Of a stretch of 64,000 nt of DNA, positions 11,177-24,110 are shown in pieces. The notes under the pieces are model-generated. The model worked only from the letters and a program-made list of their open reading frames with translations, did not search any database and had not been told where the DNA came from. How positions within the stretch are numbered: position 1 is the first letter of the stretch; each line of letters begins with the position of its first letter. This DNA comes from Cycas panzhihuaensis. Its lineage: Eukaryota > Cycadophyta. The stretch lies in contig CM041465.1 in the NCBI GenBank assembly GCA_023213395.1, positions 112,909,741 to 112,973,740 on the forward strand. The letters are read 5' to 3'. A program made the position numbers and the translations under genes.

Positions 11177-11929
11177 ATGGTGAAACTGGTAAGTGCAAAG
11201 TTCAAGGTGGAGAAATTCAATGGCAAGAATAACTTCAAGTTGTAGAAGTTGAAAGCGTATGATCTTCTTATACAACAAGGTTTGTACAAAGCTCTTGCAA
11301 GCAAAATGAGGAAACCCATAGGGATGGACAATGATGAATGGGATGATCTACATAAAAAGGATCTTAGCACAATACGATTGTACTTGGTAGATGAAGTTCT
11401 ATTTAACATCACAGTAGAGCAAATAACAACAAGATTTTAGACATGGTTGGAAGGCCTGTATATGACCAAATCAATGACAAATTAAATCTACTTGAAGAGG
11501 TAGCTGTACTCATTATGGATGAAGGAAGGTACAAAAATTTCTAGCCATTTAAATGTTTTCAATACTCTTACTTGTCAGTTGACTAATATCGATGTCAAAA
11601 TTGAGGATGAGGACAAGATTTTTACCTTATTATGCTCATTACAAGAATCCTAGGATAATATTGTAACCTCAATTAGTTTTAGCACTATAGATGAATTAGA
11701 ATATGATTCTATTGTGAGTGTTATGTTGATGGAAGAAGTGCGGAGGAAGTCTAGTCTTGAAACCTCCACACTAGAAGCCATGACAATAAGTGGTAGAACA
11801 ATTGATAGAGGACAAAGCTCCAGGGATACATCGAGGTCAAAGTCAAAAGGCAAGAAGAGTAAGCTCAGGTATTGGCACTGTAATAAGACAGGTCACCTCA
11901 AGAAGGATTGCTTCAAAAGGAAGGAGTTC
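11177..11929 (+). pseudogene. CopC gag remnant
   Basis: The first ATG after the primer site (11177) opens MVKLVSAKFKVEKFNGKNNF, a Copia gag start, then stops at 11243-11245 where Trp is expected, and resumes with KLKAYDLLIQQGLYKAL. Around 11540-11700 there are further decayed gag boxes. The zinc knuckle at 11870-11911 reads YWHCNKTGHLKKDC, so the first Cys of CX2CX4HX4C is Tyr (a G-to-A change). Basic residues before it (SKSKGKKSK) fit RNA binding. Gag would package element RNA; it is interrupted and the knuckle is defective. Confidence 0.85.
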
Positions 11930-11965
11930 TAGAAAAAGGAAGATCCTACCAAGGAGGCTAATTGG

Positions 11966-12436
11966 GTGGAGTCAAATCAAGGTACAAATGATGATGTCTT
12001 GGTTGCTTGTAATGTTTCCCATTATCACCATGGTTGGTTATTAGATTCAGATACTTTGCACCACATATGTCCACACAAGAGTTGGTTCTCATCGTACCAA
12101 TCTCTTAATGGTGGTGATATGCTTATGGTAAATGAAGTTTCTTATAAGATAGTGGGCATTTGTAGTATCAAAATTAAGATGTTCGATGGTGTAGTGAGAA
12201 CATTAATAGAGGTTGGACATGTACCTAATCTGAAAAAGAATCTGATTTCCTTGGGTGAACTAGATTCAGGTGGTTTTAAGAATATAGGTCATGAAGGAGT
12301 CTTAAAGGTGTCAAAGGGTACCTTCGTTGTTATGAAATCCTTAAAGAAAGGAAACCTTTACATATTAGTGGGAAGTATAGATGTCATCCATGCATCTATA
12401 ACATCAAAGATTGTAGAAGATACAGGTCAGTTATGA
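11966..12436 (+). pseudogene. CopC protease and GAG-pre-integrase region
   Basis: An open stretch of 156 codons in frame with gag. WLLDSDTLHHICPH at about 12038-12080 is the Copia protease site with the conserved D-S-G changed to D-S-D. GHVPNLKKNLISLGEL is the conserved protease C-terminal box, followed by the beginning of the pre-integrase segment. It would cleave the gag-pol polyprotein; the Gly-to-Asp change should inactivate it. Confidence 0.85.
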
Positions 12437-13320
12437 AATCAAAGACTTGGGCATATGAGTGATAGAGGACATAAGGTGTTGATAAACCGTAAGTTACTTC
12501 CTAACTTATAACTTTCAGATTTGGATTTTTGTAAACATTGTATTTTTAGAAAGCAGTGTAGACTTAGGTCTAAAGTAGGGAGTCACACTAGTAAAGGCAT
12601 TCTAAATTATATACATTCAGATGTATCAAGACTAGCCCCTAAAATATCTTGTGGAGGATCATTATACTTTGTCACATTTATAGAGGATTACTCCAAAAAT
12701 GTTTAGGTCTATTTTTTGAAAAGGAAATCTAAAGTTTTTAGTGTGTGTAAGAAGTTCAAGGCTCTAGTTGAGAACAACACTAGTAAGTCAATCAAATATT
12801 TAAGAACTGATAATGGAGGTGAGTTTAACTCCTTAGAGTTTAAGAACTATTATAGAGAAGCTAGGATCGAAAGACACAAGATCACTAGCTATACTTTGAA
12901 ACAAAATGGCATTGATAAGAACATGAATAGGACACTCTGGAAAGAGCAAGAAGCATGCTAAGTAATGCTAGAGTAGAGCAAGGCTTGTGGGTAGAATATA
13001 TTCAAATAACTTACTATTTGGTAAATAAGTCACCATCCTTGTAATAGATTACAAGATTCTTGAAGATGTATGGACTAGACATCCATGTGATTATTTAAAT
13101 TTGAGAGTTTTTTATTGTGATGCTTATGCCTAGGCTAATAAAAGTAAATGTTCAAAGTTAGACCCAAAATCTAAGAGATGTATCTTTGTTGGTTATGGTG
13201 ATAAAGATGGTGTGAAGGGATACAAGTTGTGGGATCCTACTACCCATAAAATCACCATTAATAGAGATGTTGTATTTGATGAATCTCCCCTTCTAAAATT
13301 AGATAGTATAGAAGTTGAAA
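12437..13320 (+). pseudogene. CopC integrase remnant
   Basis: Shows a zinc-binding segment (GHMSDRGH ... CKHCIFRKQC), then the catalytic core: first Asp in NYIHSDVSRLAP, second in LRTDNGGEF. The third catalytic position reads NGIDKNMNR, so the expected Glu is Lys. Stops occur at Trp or Gln positions (for example KNV*VYFLK). Compensating indels after 12960 blur the C-terminal part, but FVGYGDKDGVKGYKLWDP near 13190-13240 is the typical Copia C-terminus. Without the Glu it could not integrate DNA. Confidence 0.85.
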
Positions 13321-13570
13321 TGAAATAGGAGCAAAAAGTTGAACATCAATAGGTCAAGTTTGAAACCCACCATCTTTGGAATCAGAAGAGCTGGAAGATC
13401 TTTCTGAAGATGAATTTGTAACAGATTCACATGAGCATGTGGACACTCCTCTCCTAAGAGTTAGAAGATCTACACAAGTTAGTTATCCACCTGATAGGTA
13501 AAACCCTTCTACTTGTATTGGTTTGGTTTCTAATGATGGTGAGCCTACATATTATCAAGAAGTAGTTGAT

Positions 13571-14300
13571 GATATCCATAGTGAGAAATAAAAGAGGGTT
13601 ATGCAGGAAGAGATAGATGCTTTGAAGAAAAATAATTCATGGGACTTGGTAGAACTTCCACATGGCAGGAAGACAATTGGTTGCAGGTGGGTTTTTAAGA
13701 TGAAAACATATGTTGATGGAAAGGTTGACAAATATAGGCCAAGACAGGTGGCTAAATGCTTTACACAAAAAACAGGTATTGAATTTCATGAGATCTTTTC
13801 ACTAGTTATCAAACTTATTTCAATTCGAGTACTGTTAGCATTGGTAGCTTCTCTTGATTTAGAGTTGGAGTAGTTAGATGTAAAAATAACTTTTCTACAT
13901 GGAGATTTAGATGAGGAGATCTATATGGATCAACCATAAGGATATATATAGGATGACAGGAAAAGACTTGTTTGTAGGCTCAGGAAATCATTGTATTGCC
14001 TGAAGTAATCACCCAAGCAATGGTACAAGAAGTTTGATACCTTCATGGAGAGCCAAAATTTCAAAAAAAGTGAGTATGATCATTGTGTTTACTTTAAATT
14101 CACGGACAATGGCTTATTCATTATCTTGGTATTGTATGTTGATGACATGTTGGTTGCAAGTAAGAGCATGGAAGAAATCAATAAGTTAAAGGCTCAATTG
14201 GCTAGGACTTTTGATATGAAGGATCTAGGAGCTACAAAAAAAATCTTAGGTATGGAGATATACAGAGATAGAAAAAATGGTAAGCTATGGTTATCATAAA
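13571..14300 (+). pseudogene. CopC reverse transcriptase remnant
   Basis: Still in the gag frame. Landmarks are MQEEIDALKKNNSWDLVELP (13601), GCRWVFKMK, LDVK.TFLHGDLDEEIYMDQP, LRKSLYCLK*SPKQWYKKFD, and the catalytic YVDDM at 14135-14149 with both Asp intact. Stops at LELE*LDVK, CLK*SPK and LS*KKY fall where relatives have Gln, so they are CAG or CAA turned to TAG or TAA. This is the best-preserved RT of the Copia elements here. Confidence 0.9.
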
Positions 14301-14419
14301 AGAAATATATAAAGAAGGTGCTAACCAGGTTTGGTATGGGAAATGTGAAACTAGTGAGTATCCCATTGGCTTCCCATTTCAAGCTTTCTTCGAGTATGAG
14401 TCTTAGTAATGAAGAAGAA

Positions 14420-15110
14420 AGGATTATATGTCCTCTGTGCCTTATGCCATTATAATAGGAAGTTTAATGTATTCCATGGTATTTACAAGACCTAACATTT
14501 CATATATAGTCAGTGTAGTTAGAAGGTTTATAGAAAATACAGGAAAGGAACATTGGGCAGTAGTGAAATGGGTGCTTCAGTATTTGAGAGGCATAAGTGA
14601 CTATTGCATCACCTTTTGAGGTACAGTTAATCAGTCTATGGATATGTTGATTTAGACTTTGCAGGAGATTTAGATAAGAGAACATCTACTTTAGATTATA
14701 TATTCACTCTTGTAAATGGTCTAATTAGTTGGATGCTAAAATTACAGAGCACAATTACATTATCAACTACAGAAGTTGAATATGTTGCTATAGCACATGC
14801 TTGTAAAGAAGCAATCTGGTTATAGGGTCTATTGAATGGGCTTGGAAGGAAATAGGAAAAGGTAAAGGTATTTTGTGACAATCAAAGTGCCATTAACCTA
14901 ACCAAGAATCTAGCTTATCATAGTAGGATAAAGCATATTGCTCTTAAGTACCATTTTGTTAGATAGGTTATGGAAGGAGGTGGAGTGGCACTTGAGATGG
15001 TTAATACAAAACATAATTATGCTAATATGTTCACAAAACTAATACAATTAGAGAAGTTCAAATGGTGTTTGACTTCTCTTAGCTTGAAGAAAAGGTGATG
15101 AAGGGTTTAG
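14420..15110 (+). pseudogene. CopC RNase H remnant
   Basis: In a different frame from RT after an indel near 14390. It reads VPYAIIIGSLMYSMV, HWAVVKWVLQYLRG, then [60 protein letters not shown], a recognisable Copia RNase H, ending in SLKKR just before the polypurine tract. The catalytic Asp and Glu positions are visible. Two or three stops interrupt it. Confidence 0.85.
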
Positions 15111-15135
15111 GAAATATACTAGGTAAATTGTTGTC

Positions 15136-15146
15136 AAGGCGGAGAT
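15136..15146 (+). other. CopC polypurine tract
   Basis: AAGGCGGAGAT lies directly before the 3' LTR, where plus-strand DNA synthesis would be primed. Confidence 0.7.
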
Positions 15147-15792
15147 TATTGGGTAATATGACAATAATGGTTGAAGGCTAAAATTTTGACATGTTGGTAG
15201 CATAGGTTCCTCCCAAACCTTCCTCGAGAGGTTCTAAGGGGGATAGGAGCCCCCCTTGGCCAGGGGGGTGCGGGGGGCATGGATCGCCCCCTACAAAGAT
15301 GGGGTTCGAGGGCAATAGCCCCCAAACTAAAAATTTAGCACTGAAAGTATATTAAATTGTAAAGAGAATCAGGGTCATTTGCTAAAAAAATATCCTAGAT
15401 TCTATGATTGAGATTTATGCCTTGGATGACCCTCTCATATAGCCTAATTTAGGGTATTTTTTATTTATGTTGATGGAATTTAATGTACTGTGAGTGGGGT
15501 GATTGGTTGTTATTGCTGTGAGCATTCTACTATAGGATTATATATATATTCTGCATTCTACAATAATAAAGATTGATACCTTTCCTGTGTGGATGTTTCC
15601 CTAGCACACTGCTGGGGTTTTACCATGTTATATTAAGTGTACTTGTGATGCTTGGCTTTCTTGTTCATTTTATTATTTTATCTCTGCTTTAAGAACTTGC
15701 ACGTAATTTTTAGTTTTAATTTCTGTAACTAGTTGCAAGAATAGTTTAGATCTTACTGGTGCTTCAAGGGTTGGTACCTTATCTTCTCAATA
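15147..15792 (+). repeat. CopC 3' LTR
   Basis: Aligns to the 5' LTR over its whole length. Its termini have decayed from TG to TA and from CA to TA, both C/G-to-T/A transitions, but the TAAGA duplication directly after it fixes the end. Confidence 0.95.
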
Positions 15793-17233
15793 TAAGAGAG
15801 GTCTAGTACATATATGTCAACTATCATTTTTAAATAGAAGAGGGGTCATGACACAAAATCCTTAATTACATATAAGAGACCCCTAAAGCAAAATTTAAAA
15901 TAAAACATTAATATTCTAACATCCTCCTTTAATATTTTGTCTTTTATTTTCTATTCCCAATAGGTTCTTAAGATGCTAAAACCCATCTTTTGATAAGGGC
16001 TTTGTAGAGATGTACGTAACCTATTATTGACTACTATGGTATTATAGATCTATTTCTTTATTCTGAATCATTTTTGTGATAAAATGATGATGTACTTCTA
16101 TGTATTTTGTTCTTTCATAAAAAATAAAACTTGTTGTCAGTTTGATAACACTCTAATTATCTCAAAAAATTATGGTTACTTTTAGACAATCCTAATTTAA
16201 ATCTTTGAGGAGTTATCTTAACCATATAACTTTATATATTACACTAACTACAATGTTGTATTCTATTTCTGTTGATGAAAATACTACAATATATTATTTC
16301 TTATTGCTCCAAGATGTTGCAATTGACCCTATGTTTAAAATAATATCCTAATATAGGCTTTCTTTCTTGTCATTCACCTACTCAATCTAAATCACTATAT
16401 TAAATTAGTCTTAATTTATATTGCTTAGTATACTTTAATCCAAGGTCTAATGTACCTTTGATATATCTTAGGATTCTTTTAGTAGTATTTCAGTTAGTAA
16501 TATTAGAGACATACATAAATCTAGAAATAATTCCTTTAGAAAATGATATGTTTGGTCTAGTTGCTATTTAGTAAATGAGACTTTCAACCAACTATCTAAA
16601 AAATATCTTACTTACCTATTGACTGCCTTCATTAGGTATTAAAACACATCCTATTTACATAGGTGTGGCAGAGAGATTAGAATTTTTCATATTGAATCTT
16701 TTTAGAAGATTCTTGGTATACTTTTATTGTGAAATAAAAATAACATTTGTTACCTAATTAACTTTAATAGTAAGATAGTAATGAAGTGGACATATATCAG
16801 TCATTTCAAAATTATTTTCCATTTGTGTTCTTACCTATATGAATATTTTATGATCATTTCCAATAATAATTATATCATCTATATATACAACATTTATGGT
16901 GATCAAGTCTTCTTTTTATTTTTTAACACAAAGACTTAAATCAACCTCATACATGTTGAACCATTTTCTTATGAGATAATGATCTAAGTTTGCATACCAC
17001 TTAGGATGCTTGCTTCAAGCCATATAAAGCCTTTTCTAGTTTGTATACTAGATGTTCCTTAGATCTTTCTCTCCCTATTTTATATATCATAATGGTTACA
17101 CCAAGTAAACTTCCTCATCTAGATCACTATTTAAAAAGACACTTTTTACATCTACATGCATAATTTTCCATTTATATTGTGCTACCATAGTTATAATTAT
17201 TTGAATGGTTATCATTTTTACCACTTGGAATCA
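15793..17233 (-). mobile_element. CopD piece 1: 3' LTR end, RNase H and RT
   Basis: Minus-strand Copia remnant directly right of CopC. 15793-15921 is the inner end of its 3' LTR (begins TGTTAGAATATTAATG on its own strand), preceded by the polypurine tract AAAGGAGGA (complement of 15922-15930). RNase H and RT follow to about 17233, where a Tat-like LTR starts. Integrase and upstream genes are absent here, but a matching minus-strand Copia resumes at about 25450, so I treat both as one split element. Confidence 0.7.
15931..17230 (-). pseudogene. CopD RNase H and RT remnant
   Basis: Minus-strand landmarks are RERTKYIEVHHHFI-like RNase H near 16050-16130, RILRYIKGTLDLGLKYTK near 16420-16480, ATRPNISF, KRFNMKNSNLSATPM, the catalytic box VVYIDDIII at about 16869-16890 (both Asp present), then MHVDVKSVFLNSDLDEEVYL near 17110-17165 and FQVVKMITIQI at the truncated N-terminal end. 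Many stops. The break falls inside the RT N-terminal third. Confidence 0.8.
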
Positions 17234-19025
17234 TGCCTCTTGGGGGTCATTAAGATCTCAATACTCTTATTGATCATAAGGATCAGTAAGTAGAAGAGGG
17301 TTAAGAGTATGAGAGATAGTGAAGCTATCCTCAAAGGGCATCCACGCATCGAAACACAAGTTCAAAGACCTACAACTATATATTACCCTTCCTCTTTTCT
17401 TCAAGTAACTTTCTCAAAGAAAATGGGAGGAAGAAGGTGCCCTCAAGTTACCAAGTAGCCTTAATAAAGCTCTCCTACCCTTAGGGTTAGTGAAGAGGCA
17501 AGGAGGTTTCCTTTCAAGAAGGGAAATGAGAAGAAGTAGCTCCCTTAAGAAGACGAGTCATAACAACTAAAACAAGTGGCTTTAAATAGTTTAGGTAGTT
17601 GTTTGAAAGGGTTATCCCTACAAGCTAGGGTTTTGAGCATAAAGAAGAAAAGGAGGGGATGTTGTTGTGAACAACTCCCCTTGATTAAGTTTTTTTTTTT
17701 TTTCTCTAAAGTAATAGTGACGTTGGGATGGTTTGTGAATTACCCAAGAGGTTACTCTTGGGAGTTAGGGTCTTAGGTACCAAGAAAAGCAAAGGAGGAT
17801 GTTGTTGCAATAAACCTCTCTTAATTATCTTTTATATTTGTTTGTTCCTATGAAATAAAAAACACGTTTAAATGTTCTACTTTTGTATTTATGCAAACAA
17901 CTGATGCCCTCCTATGCTTGGTGGGAAAAGAGGGGTATAAAACTCTTCCCTTCAAAAAGAGGAGCGGGAGAAAAGGAAGCACTCCTTTCAAAAGAGGAGG
18001 TGGAAATGATGTGAAGAGACTAAGGGATGATAATCTAGGATAGTTTATTTATGGCCTAGAGGGTTACCTCTAAAGGTTGGTGTTTCAATGTAGAAATTAC
18101 AAATGGAGAGAATGTTGCAACTATCTAGTTGTAACTAGGTTATAAATTCTTCTTGAGTTGTAAGAAGAACCAAGATGTTTCTTAAGTTTATAGTTCTTTC
18201 TTTCATTAAGATGAGGTCTAGTTTTATGCAGTAATAATCATTGTAAAATATATAAAACCAAAAACAACATATAAATAATCATACAACTTTTTGTTCTCAC
18301 TTTTCCTCACTATCTTTCCTAGAGGTAGGGGTTGGGATGTGATAAAGAACTTATGAGAGAATGTTGCCACAATCTCTATCTAACTAATTTCTTTCCCTTT
18401 TTGTTCAAAAGCAATAAGTGGAAACAAAAATAGAATTTATGTTTCCTATCCATGTATGAAGGTAACTTATAACATTTTATGAGTTTTCTTTTATGTACAA
18501 TATGCAGAGCTCTGGGGAGGGCATGCACATCTTTCCTTTAATGCAAGGGGAAGGAGAAGTATAGTTTGCCTATGTTATGTTCTTTTCTATTTACAATGCA
18601 TATGCATAAAACAAAGAAACCAATATGATTTATGCTTACAACATTCCCATTAGGGAAGAAAGAGGGGAAAAAACAAGAAGATGAGAGGTTTGGAGGAGTG
18701 CACCCAGTTTTATGACATTTGATGATGTAGAACGATCCTCCTTTTTGTGCCCCCTTGCTAATGCCTTCACTCCCTTGGATTATTACAAATGCCATTAGAG
18801 ATGGAGAGGGAGGCTCCTCTACCTTCCCTCGAACTCTAAATACTACTTACTTACCTTTGTTAATGATGCAATAGCAAAAGAAAAGGAAGTAAATGAAGTA
18901 GAAACAAGCTTTTAAATGATATGCTTTACTATAAAACAATGTTACCTCTTTATGGAGTGCCACCTTACTTGTAAGGGTGAGTCCTTTACTTGCACAATAA
19001 GAAGAACAATCCCTCTACAAGCAAT

Positions 19026-19254
<229 letters not shown>

Positions 19255-20282
19255 TTCTTTTCAAACAAGATGTTGTTAAAATATTTAAGTTCTAATTTAC
19301 AATAAAATGAATTCAAGTCTTACTTCTTAACTCAAAATCTTTCCATGTAATGTTAGGAAGAAAATGGGGAAGAAGGAGAAGGGGGTTTTCCTTAGAATGG
19401 TAAGCTCCTCTACAAGATTTGGTTACTCCCAAGTGGACAAAAGGCACCTCACAATTGGATAGTGGTTTTGGGTGAGAATCTAAGTGTAGGATGAAGGAGG
19501 AAAAGAAATGTTGCTCATTTTATTACCAAATGGCACACTAGCTGAGGTGATAGATGGTAGGATCCTTGGAGGCCTCAAGGGTGGGATTACCCTAGTTAAG
19601 GGAGATTTTTGTAGTTAGAACTCAAGCTTAAGACCCTTCTTATGATTTCCTATAGCTAGCCAAGTCCACTTACCATAAGCTAGTGGTTTGGCAAGTGAGA
19701 CAAGAGGTTTTGTGATGGATGGAGGTGTTGCCTCCAAAGTTTATGCTAGGAAAACTTCTAAACAAGTATATAAATGATTCCTAAACCTTGAAATCACTAA
19801 AGTATATAATAAATAATAGGAGAGATCAAGTGAAACATAAGCATTTAGCAATGAAATCAAAGGAAAATAGATTTACCCATTAGTTGAAGCGAATGTTGAG
19901 AAAAGTTATAGGTTTTCTATGGAAACAAATCCCTTTTGGGAGAGAAATATGTGTTTTGAGGAGGGAAATGAGAGCCTTCTTGGTTGTCTTGATGACTGGA
20001 AGGTGTCTCCTTGCCCTTGTAGAGTTAATTTCCTCCTCCTTTCCTTGCTCAAGGTCTATTTCCTGCATAAACTATGTTCCTCACAAAGGGAATGAGTGAA
20101 TTCTAGAGAGAATGATGACAAGAGAGTTTGAGAGATGTTGAATGATCCCTAAAATGGGATTCAAAATCTGTTTTTGCCATTCCTATGGTATCTTAGCCCC
20201 GTTGGGCCCTAGTCTAGGTAAATCCCAAGGTCAAATCCCATGTGAGAGGGGTAATTAATGCCAAAACTAGTTGTTTTTGGCC

Positions 20283-20385
20283 GTGAGTAATGGTGCAATA
20301 ATTACACCACAAATATATTAGCAGCACCACGAATATGTCCATGGTGCCATGAATATATTCACATGGCATAACTATTAAGGTGAGG
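20283..20385. repeat. Minisatellite-like units in LTR-A
   Basis: Three or four units of about 21 bp resembling GTGCCATGAATATATTCAC. Similar units sit at the corresponding place in LTR-B (about 47826-47905) and, reduced, in LTR-C (about 53945-53990), and also near 62520-62635. Confidence 0.5.
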
Positions 20386-21036
20386 TAGACAGAAAATGTA
20401 GTGGGGCTACAACAGGGGCTTAGAAATATTAATAAAAAACATTGTAAACTTTAATTAAAGGGAAGAAAAAAGAAGGAAATGGATATCAAAGCTTTGTAAT
20501 TCCTTGCTAGATGACAAACCCATCAATTCAAAGCTAGTTATGGACCTATCAAACAATGGAAGCACTCATGAAACTAAGTGAAACAAGATAAAATCTCAGG
20601 GAAATGATGCTAAATGATAAAAACTAGTAAAAATGAATGAATAAACCTTGTATGGGACAAGAAAGGAGGCACATCTCCCCATGGGGGACCTTAGTAACTC
20701 TCCTTGGTAGACCAAGGAATAAATGAGGCATGATAGAAGGGGAAGATGCAACCTAAAGGCATGAAACAAGTTGAAGTTCATGTAAATTGAGATATAGAAG
20801 CCTGTGAGTACCTATAACCAAGAGAGAAATCACTGTGGGAGTTATATATTACCATTAGACTAGAGTCCTAGTCATCATAGGCGAAGATCATACATACAAG
20901 TAAGGGATCAAGTAAGCACCTCAAGTAGCCAAATAATCATACAATCATTATGTATCTCTAGAATTAAAAAAATGTGACAAAGTGAAAGGAAAAGAATACA
21001 TACCTAATCTTACTTATGTGGTATTATCCCAATCCA

Positions 21037-21639
21037 TTCTTGGAAGCTAGGAAACACTACCCCCTTGGTAGGAGAACCTCGTTACTCAAAATTATTAGAT
21101 GATGGTGAATGATGTTAACATAAACTTGCTAATAGAAGCATGTATAAAGCTAGTGTGTTAATGACCAAGATGAGTGACAGGTATCGCAACATATGGCATG
21201 GATGGGAGACGTGTGTTTGAGTGAGGAAAGAGAGGTATGGCTTGATCAAACCTTTAGGTACAAAGGCTTAGGCCTAAGACACAGATGAAATGAAGGCGAA
21301 GTGACCTAGGGGGATGCCCATGGTGATGCCTAAGCAGGTAACATGACCCTGAGGAGTGAGGTAAGATCAGAATTCTAGAGAGAAACCAAAGGAATGAAAT
21401 GGGAAAAAAAGATGAGGGGATGCCTCACCACTCTAATATATAATAAAAATTAAGTTAAAAATATAATAAAATCTAGATCATAGATGATATAGAAATCAAA
21501 TTAGAAGATAGGGTCTAGGTCATTATAGTTTATCCTCATCAATCACCCTTTTTCAGAGGTTAAGGAATGGTAATAAGAGGAAAGTGGTTGTTAAAAGGTG
21601 TCTAAGAGGGCTCAACCTATTGGGTTACCAAGGGGTCAT
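21037..21639 (+). other. Leader-like sequence after LTR-A, no gene
   Basis: The first 30 bases (TTCTTGGAAGCTAGGAAAC...) match the sequence after LTR-C and LTR-B, so this is the primer-site and leader region of the LTR-A element. After that I recognise nothing until the inverted pol begins at about 21640. The expected gag is missing. Confidence 0.45.
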
Positions 21640-21649
21640 CTAAGAGTTA

Positions 21650-22890
21650 GAGGCAATGCTCAAGAATGAGGTGAACTAGGTCATTTACTTTGGTATTCTG
21701 ATCACAAGGGATATGCCAGATATCTACCAAAGGAAACAAAGACAAGAGAGACCTAGCAGTCAAAGAAAAGGAACACCAACATAGGAGTAGATATAAGAGC
21801 TCTTTTGAGCTACTGGAATGCCTCCTAGGCCTTAGGAGACCATATGGAATGGGGCTTCCTTCTTTAACAAATTAGTTAAGGGTTTGGTATTTATAACGAA
21901 CCTACCAAGAATTGCCTCAAGAAACTTGATCTCCCTAAGAACAACTTGATTTGTCATTGTATCATTGAGGGAGGCATATCGATGATGGATTTAACTTTAT
22001 CTGGATCAATTTAGATACCTTGTTTGGAGACAAGGGAACCTTAAAGTTTACTAGCTATCACTACAAAGATGTGTTTAAGAATGTTTAAGCTGACATGGTA
22101 TTTACGGTACCTTATGAAAATGGCACAAAGGTCCATGGGATAGGTGGCTCTCTTGTGAGAGAGGCCTATCATATCATCCATAAAGACTTCAAGGGTCTCA
22201 TTTATGAGATCATGAAAAATAAACTACATTACCCTTTGGTAAGTGGAACCTATATTTCTAAACTAAATGGCATGGCCTTATAGGTGAATGTCCCCCATAG
22301 CATAATGAAAGGCATTTTGTGATAGTCTTTAAGAGATATCTGGATTTGGTTATACCTAGAAAAGCCATCCATTAAATACATAACTTCAAAACCTATCGTT
22401 CAATTAATAATTTAATTTAATTAATGAATAGTAAGGGGATGTTGTCCATGGGACAAGTGTTGTTAATGTCTCAAAAGTCTCTGAAAATCCTAATCATCCC
22501 ATTCTTCTTAGCAATAGGCATGATGTTGGAGACCCACTTGGGGTAATCAATGGAGGTGATGAGTCTTATGTCTAGGATCTTTTTGACTTCCATCTTAACA
22601 GGTGCTAAAAGTTTGGTATGTAATGGACACTACTTTTGATGCATAGGATGAGTACCTAAGATGGTAGTTAGGTTGCGAGTAATGATTTAGGGATTTATCC
22701 CCTTCATATTAAAGTAATCCCATGTGAATATGTCACAAAATTCTCTAAACAAAAGGGTATACTCATCCATGTCTTATGGATGACATTCTATCCTAAACTT
22801 GATGATCTTATCAGGGGTAAGGATGATGTCCTTGGTCACCCTAGCATACAGGTGTTCCCTTCCATAAAGTGAAGGGGAGCCTAGTCGATC
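21650..22890 (-). pseudogene. TatX reverse transcriptase and RNase H start
   Basis: Minus-strand RT with the catalytic box EVFMDDMIGLSHKRAT (22165-22190), both Asp intact, unlike the second copy at 58.4 kb, which reads FMDNM. Downstream, IDPDKVKSIIDMPPS and FLEAILGRFVINTKPLTNLL are the RT connection, and the RNase H start (ALISTPML) fades near 21780. Stops and frameshifts are frequent. Confidence 0.8.
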
Positions 22891-22899
22891 TAGAAGAGA

Positions 22900-23640
22900 G
22901 GGATAGTGTCTAGTTGGTTTGGGTTGGTGAGAGGTGACCCTAAAGCTAGGTACTTCTGGAATTTAAGTCTCTAGTGATCACAAGGTAGGTTGGGTACAGA
23001 ACCTACTAAATACTTTAATGAAGCCTCATTATTATTGAAGTAATCTATCCCATGGATAGTCTTGCTTAATAGAAATATGGGATGAGGAGATGAAGGGGTG
23101 ACAGGTCCATAACAATCAACCCACCACTCTACATAGTCAGGAAACTCCTTAGAGGAGTTAGAGGGTATCCTCTTATACTGCTGCACCCTAGCTCTTGGAG
23201 GTAGAGACTAGCTAGGATTAGAATCATAAATTATGGACTCATCATACAAAAATATAGACTCATTGTCCTTACCATCTATGGAGGATGGCAAGGATTGGGG
23301 AGTAAGAAGTGGCTAGATAGGCTAGGAGCCCATGCACATAATGAGATCAAAGGTGTGTGGTCCTCTAGACTAGGCAAGGAGGGAAAATTCCCTCCACAAG
23401 GCCCTAGGTTATAATGTAGGGCTTTGAGAAGGATAAATAGGGTGCTCCCTTCGCACATTAAGGAGGGATATGGCATGGGGAAGGTCTTCATACTCGTTGT
23501 GAGACTTGTACTCACTCATAATGGTAAGATAGCCATAACTCCCAACATTAATGGGGGCAAAATAAATAAGGTTAAAAGAGAGAGGAGGTATTCCTTCCAT
23601 TACCTAGGTGCCATGGGAACTAGTAGGTTACACAGTCGAT
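22900..23640 (-). pseudogene. TatX conserved unknown segment between protease and RT
   Basis: The minus strand carries VGSYGYLTIMSEYKSHNEYE, LPHAISLLNVRREHP (23409-23600), then SKEFPDYVEWWVDCYGPVTP, IHGIDYFNNNEASLKYLVGS (22971-23186). The same boxes occur at 56932-57650 in the Tat element on the plus strand. Conservation in two diverged copies says it was translated. I do not recognise a named domain; it may simply be the long protease-RT spacer of this lineage. Confidence 0.65.
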
Positions 23641-23689
23641 AGAGCAGGTGGATCCTCAACCTTATGGATTAATCTAAAGATCGCCTAGC

Positions 23690-24110
23690 AAGGCTGATTA
23701 GCTAACTGAGTAGGAGGCAACTCTTGAAGGAAAACTTTTATTTTCCCTTCATGGGTAGATTTGAGTTGCCTCCATCATGATGAGTAGACAGCTCCCATTT
23801 GGCCAAGCCAAGGGTGCCTCAATAAGAGGTTACAGTCCACATCTATATTAAGGACTACATTACTTATTAGAATAGTCTTGTCCTCTCAGGTAAGGGGGGT
23901 TGACACTATTCCCAAGGGCACATTTTCATTACTGGCATAGCCTTGATACCTCTACAGGACTAGTTCAAGGGCCCCTAACCTTAGCTCCTCCACGATGCAA
24001 GCAGGCATGGCATTAGCCAAAAAACCATTGTCAATAACAATCCTCTTCAAGGCATAATCAAGGATATCTATAGTTATGGTGAAAGGGTAATACTATTAGT
24101 GTTCCCTTTC
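23690..24110 (-). pseudogene. TatX aspartic protease remnant
   Basis: The minus strand reads VIVDNGFLANAMPACIVEEL, then RYQGYASNENVPLGIVSTPL, VDCNLLLRHPWLGQMGAVYSS, a Tat/Athila-type retropepsin. The catalytic region is DNGF where D-x-G-S is expected. It aligns with 56560-56890 in the other element. Two stops. Confidence 0.75.

Larger units (their letters stand above)
10460..15792 (+). mobile_element. CopC: near full-length Ty1/copia retrotransposon
   Basis: LTRs of 645 and 646 bp flank a plus-strand gag-pol. The element is bounded by the 5-bp duplication TAAGA (10455-10459 and 15793-15797). A primer site and a polypurine tract sit at the expected places. Protein-coding signal lies in a single frame from gag through most of RT, broken mainly by in-frame stops, with compensated indels around integrase and a frame change before RNase H. 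Key residues are lost in zinc knuckle, protease and integrase, so it cannot move alone. It is nested in the 3' LTR of CopD. A solo LTR of the same family lies at 33133-33778. Confidence 0.95.

Noticed and set aside
17576-17776. 66-codon ORF in LTR-A
   Set aside because: Inside an LTR, no similarity to a known family, and not preserved in LTR-B or LTR-C as far as I can read.
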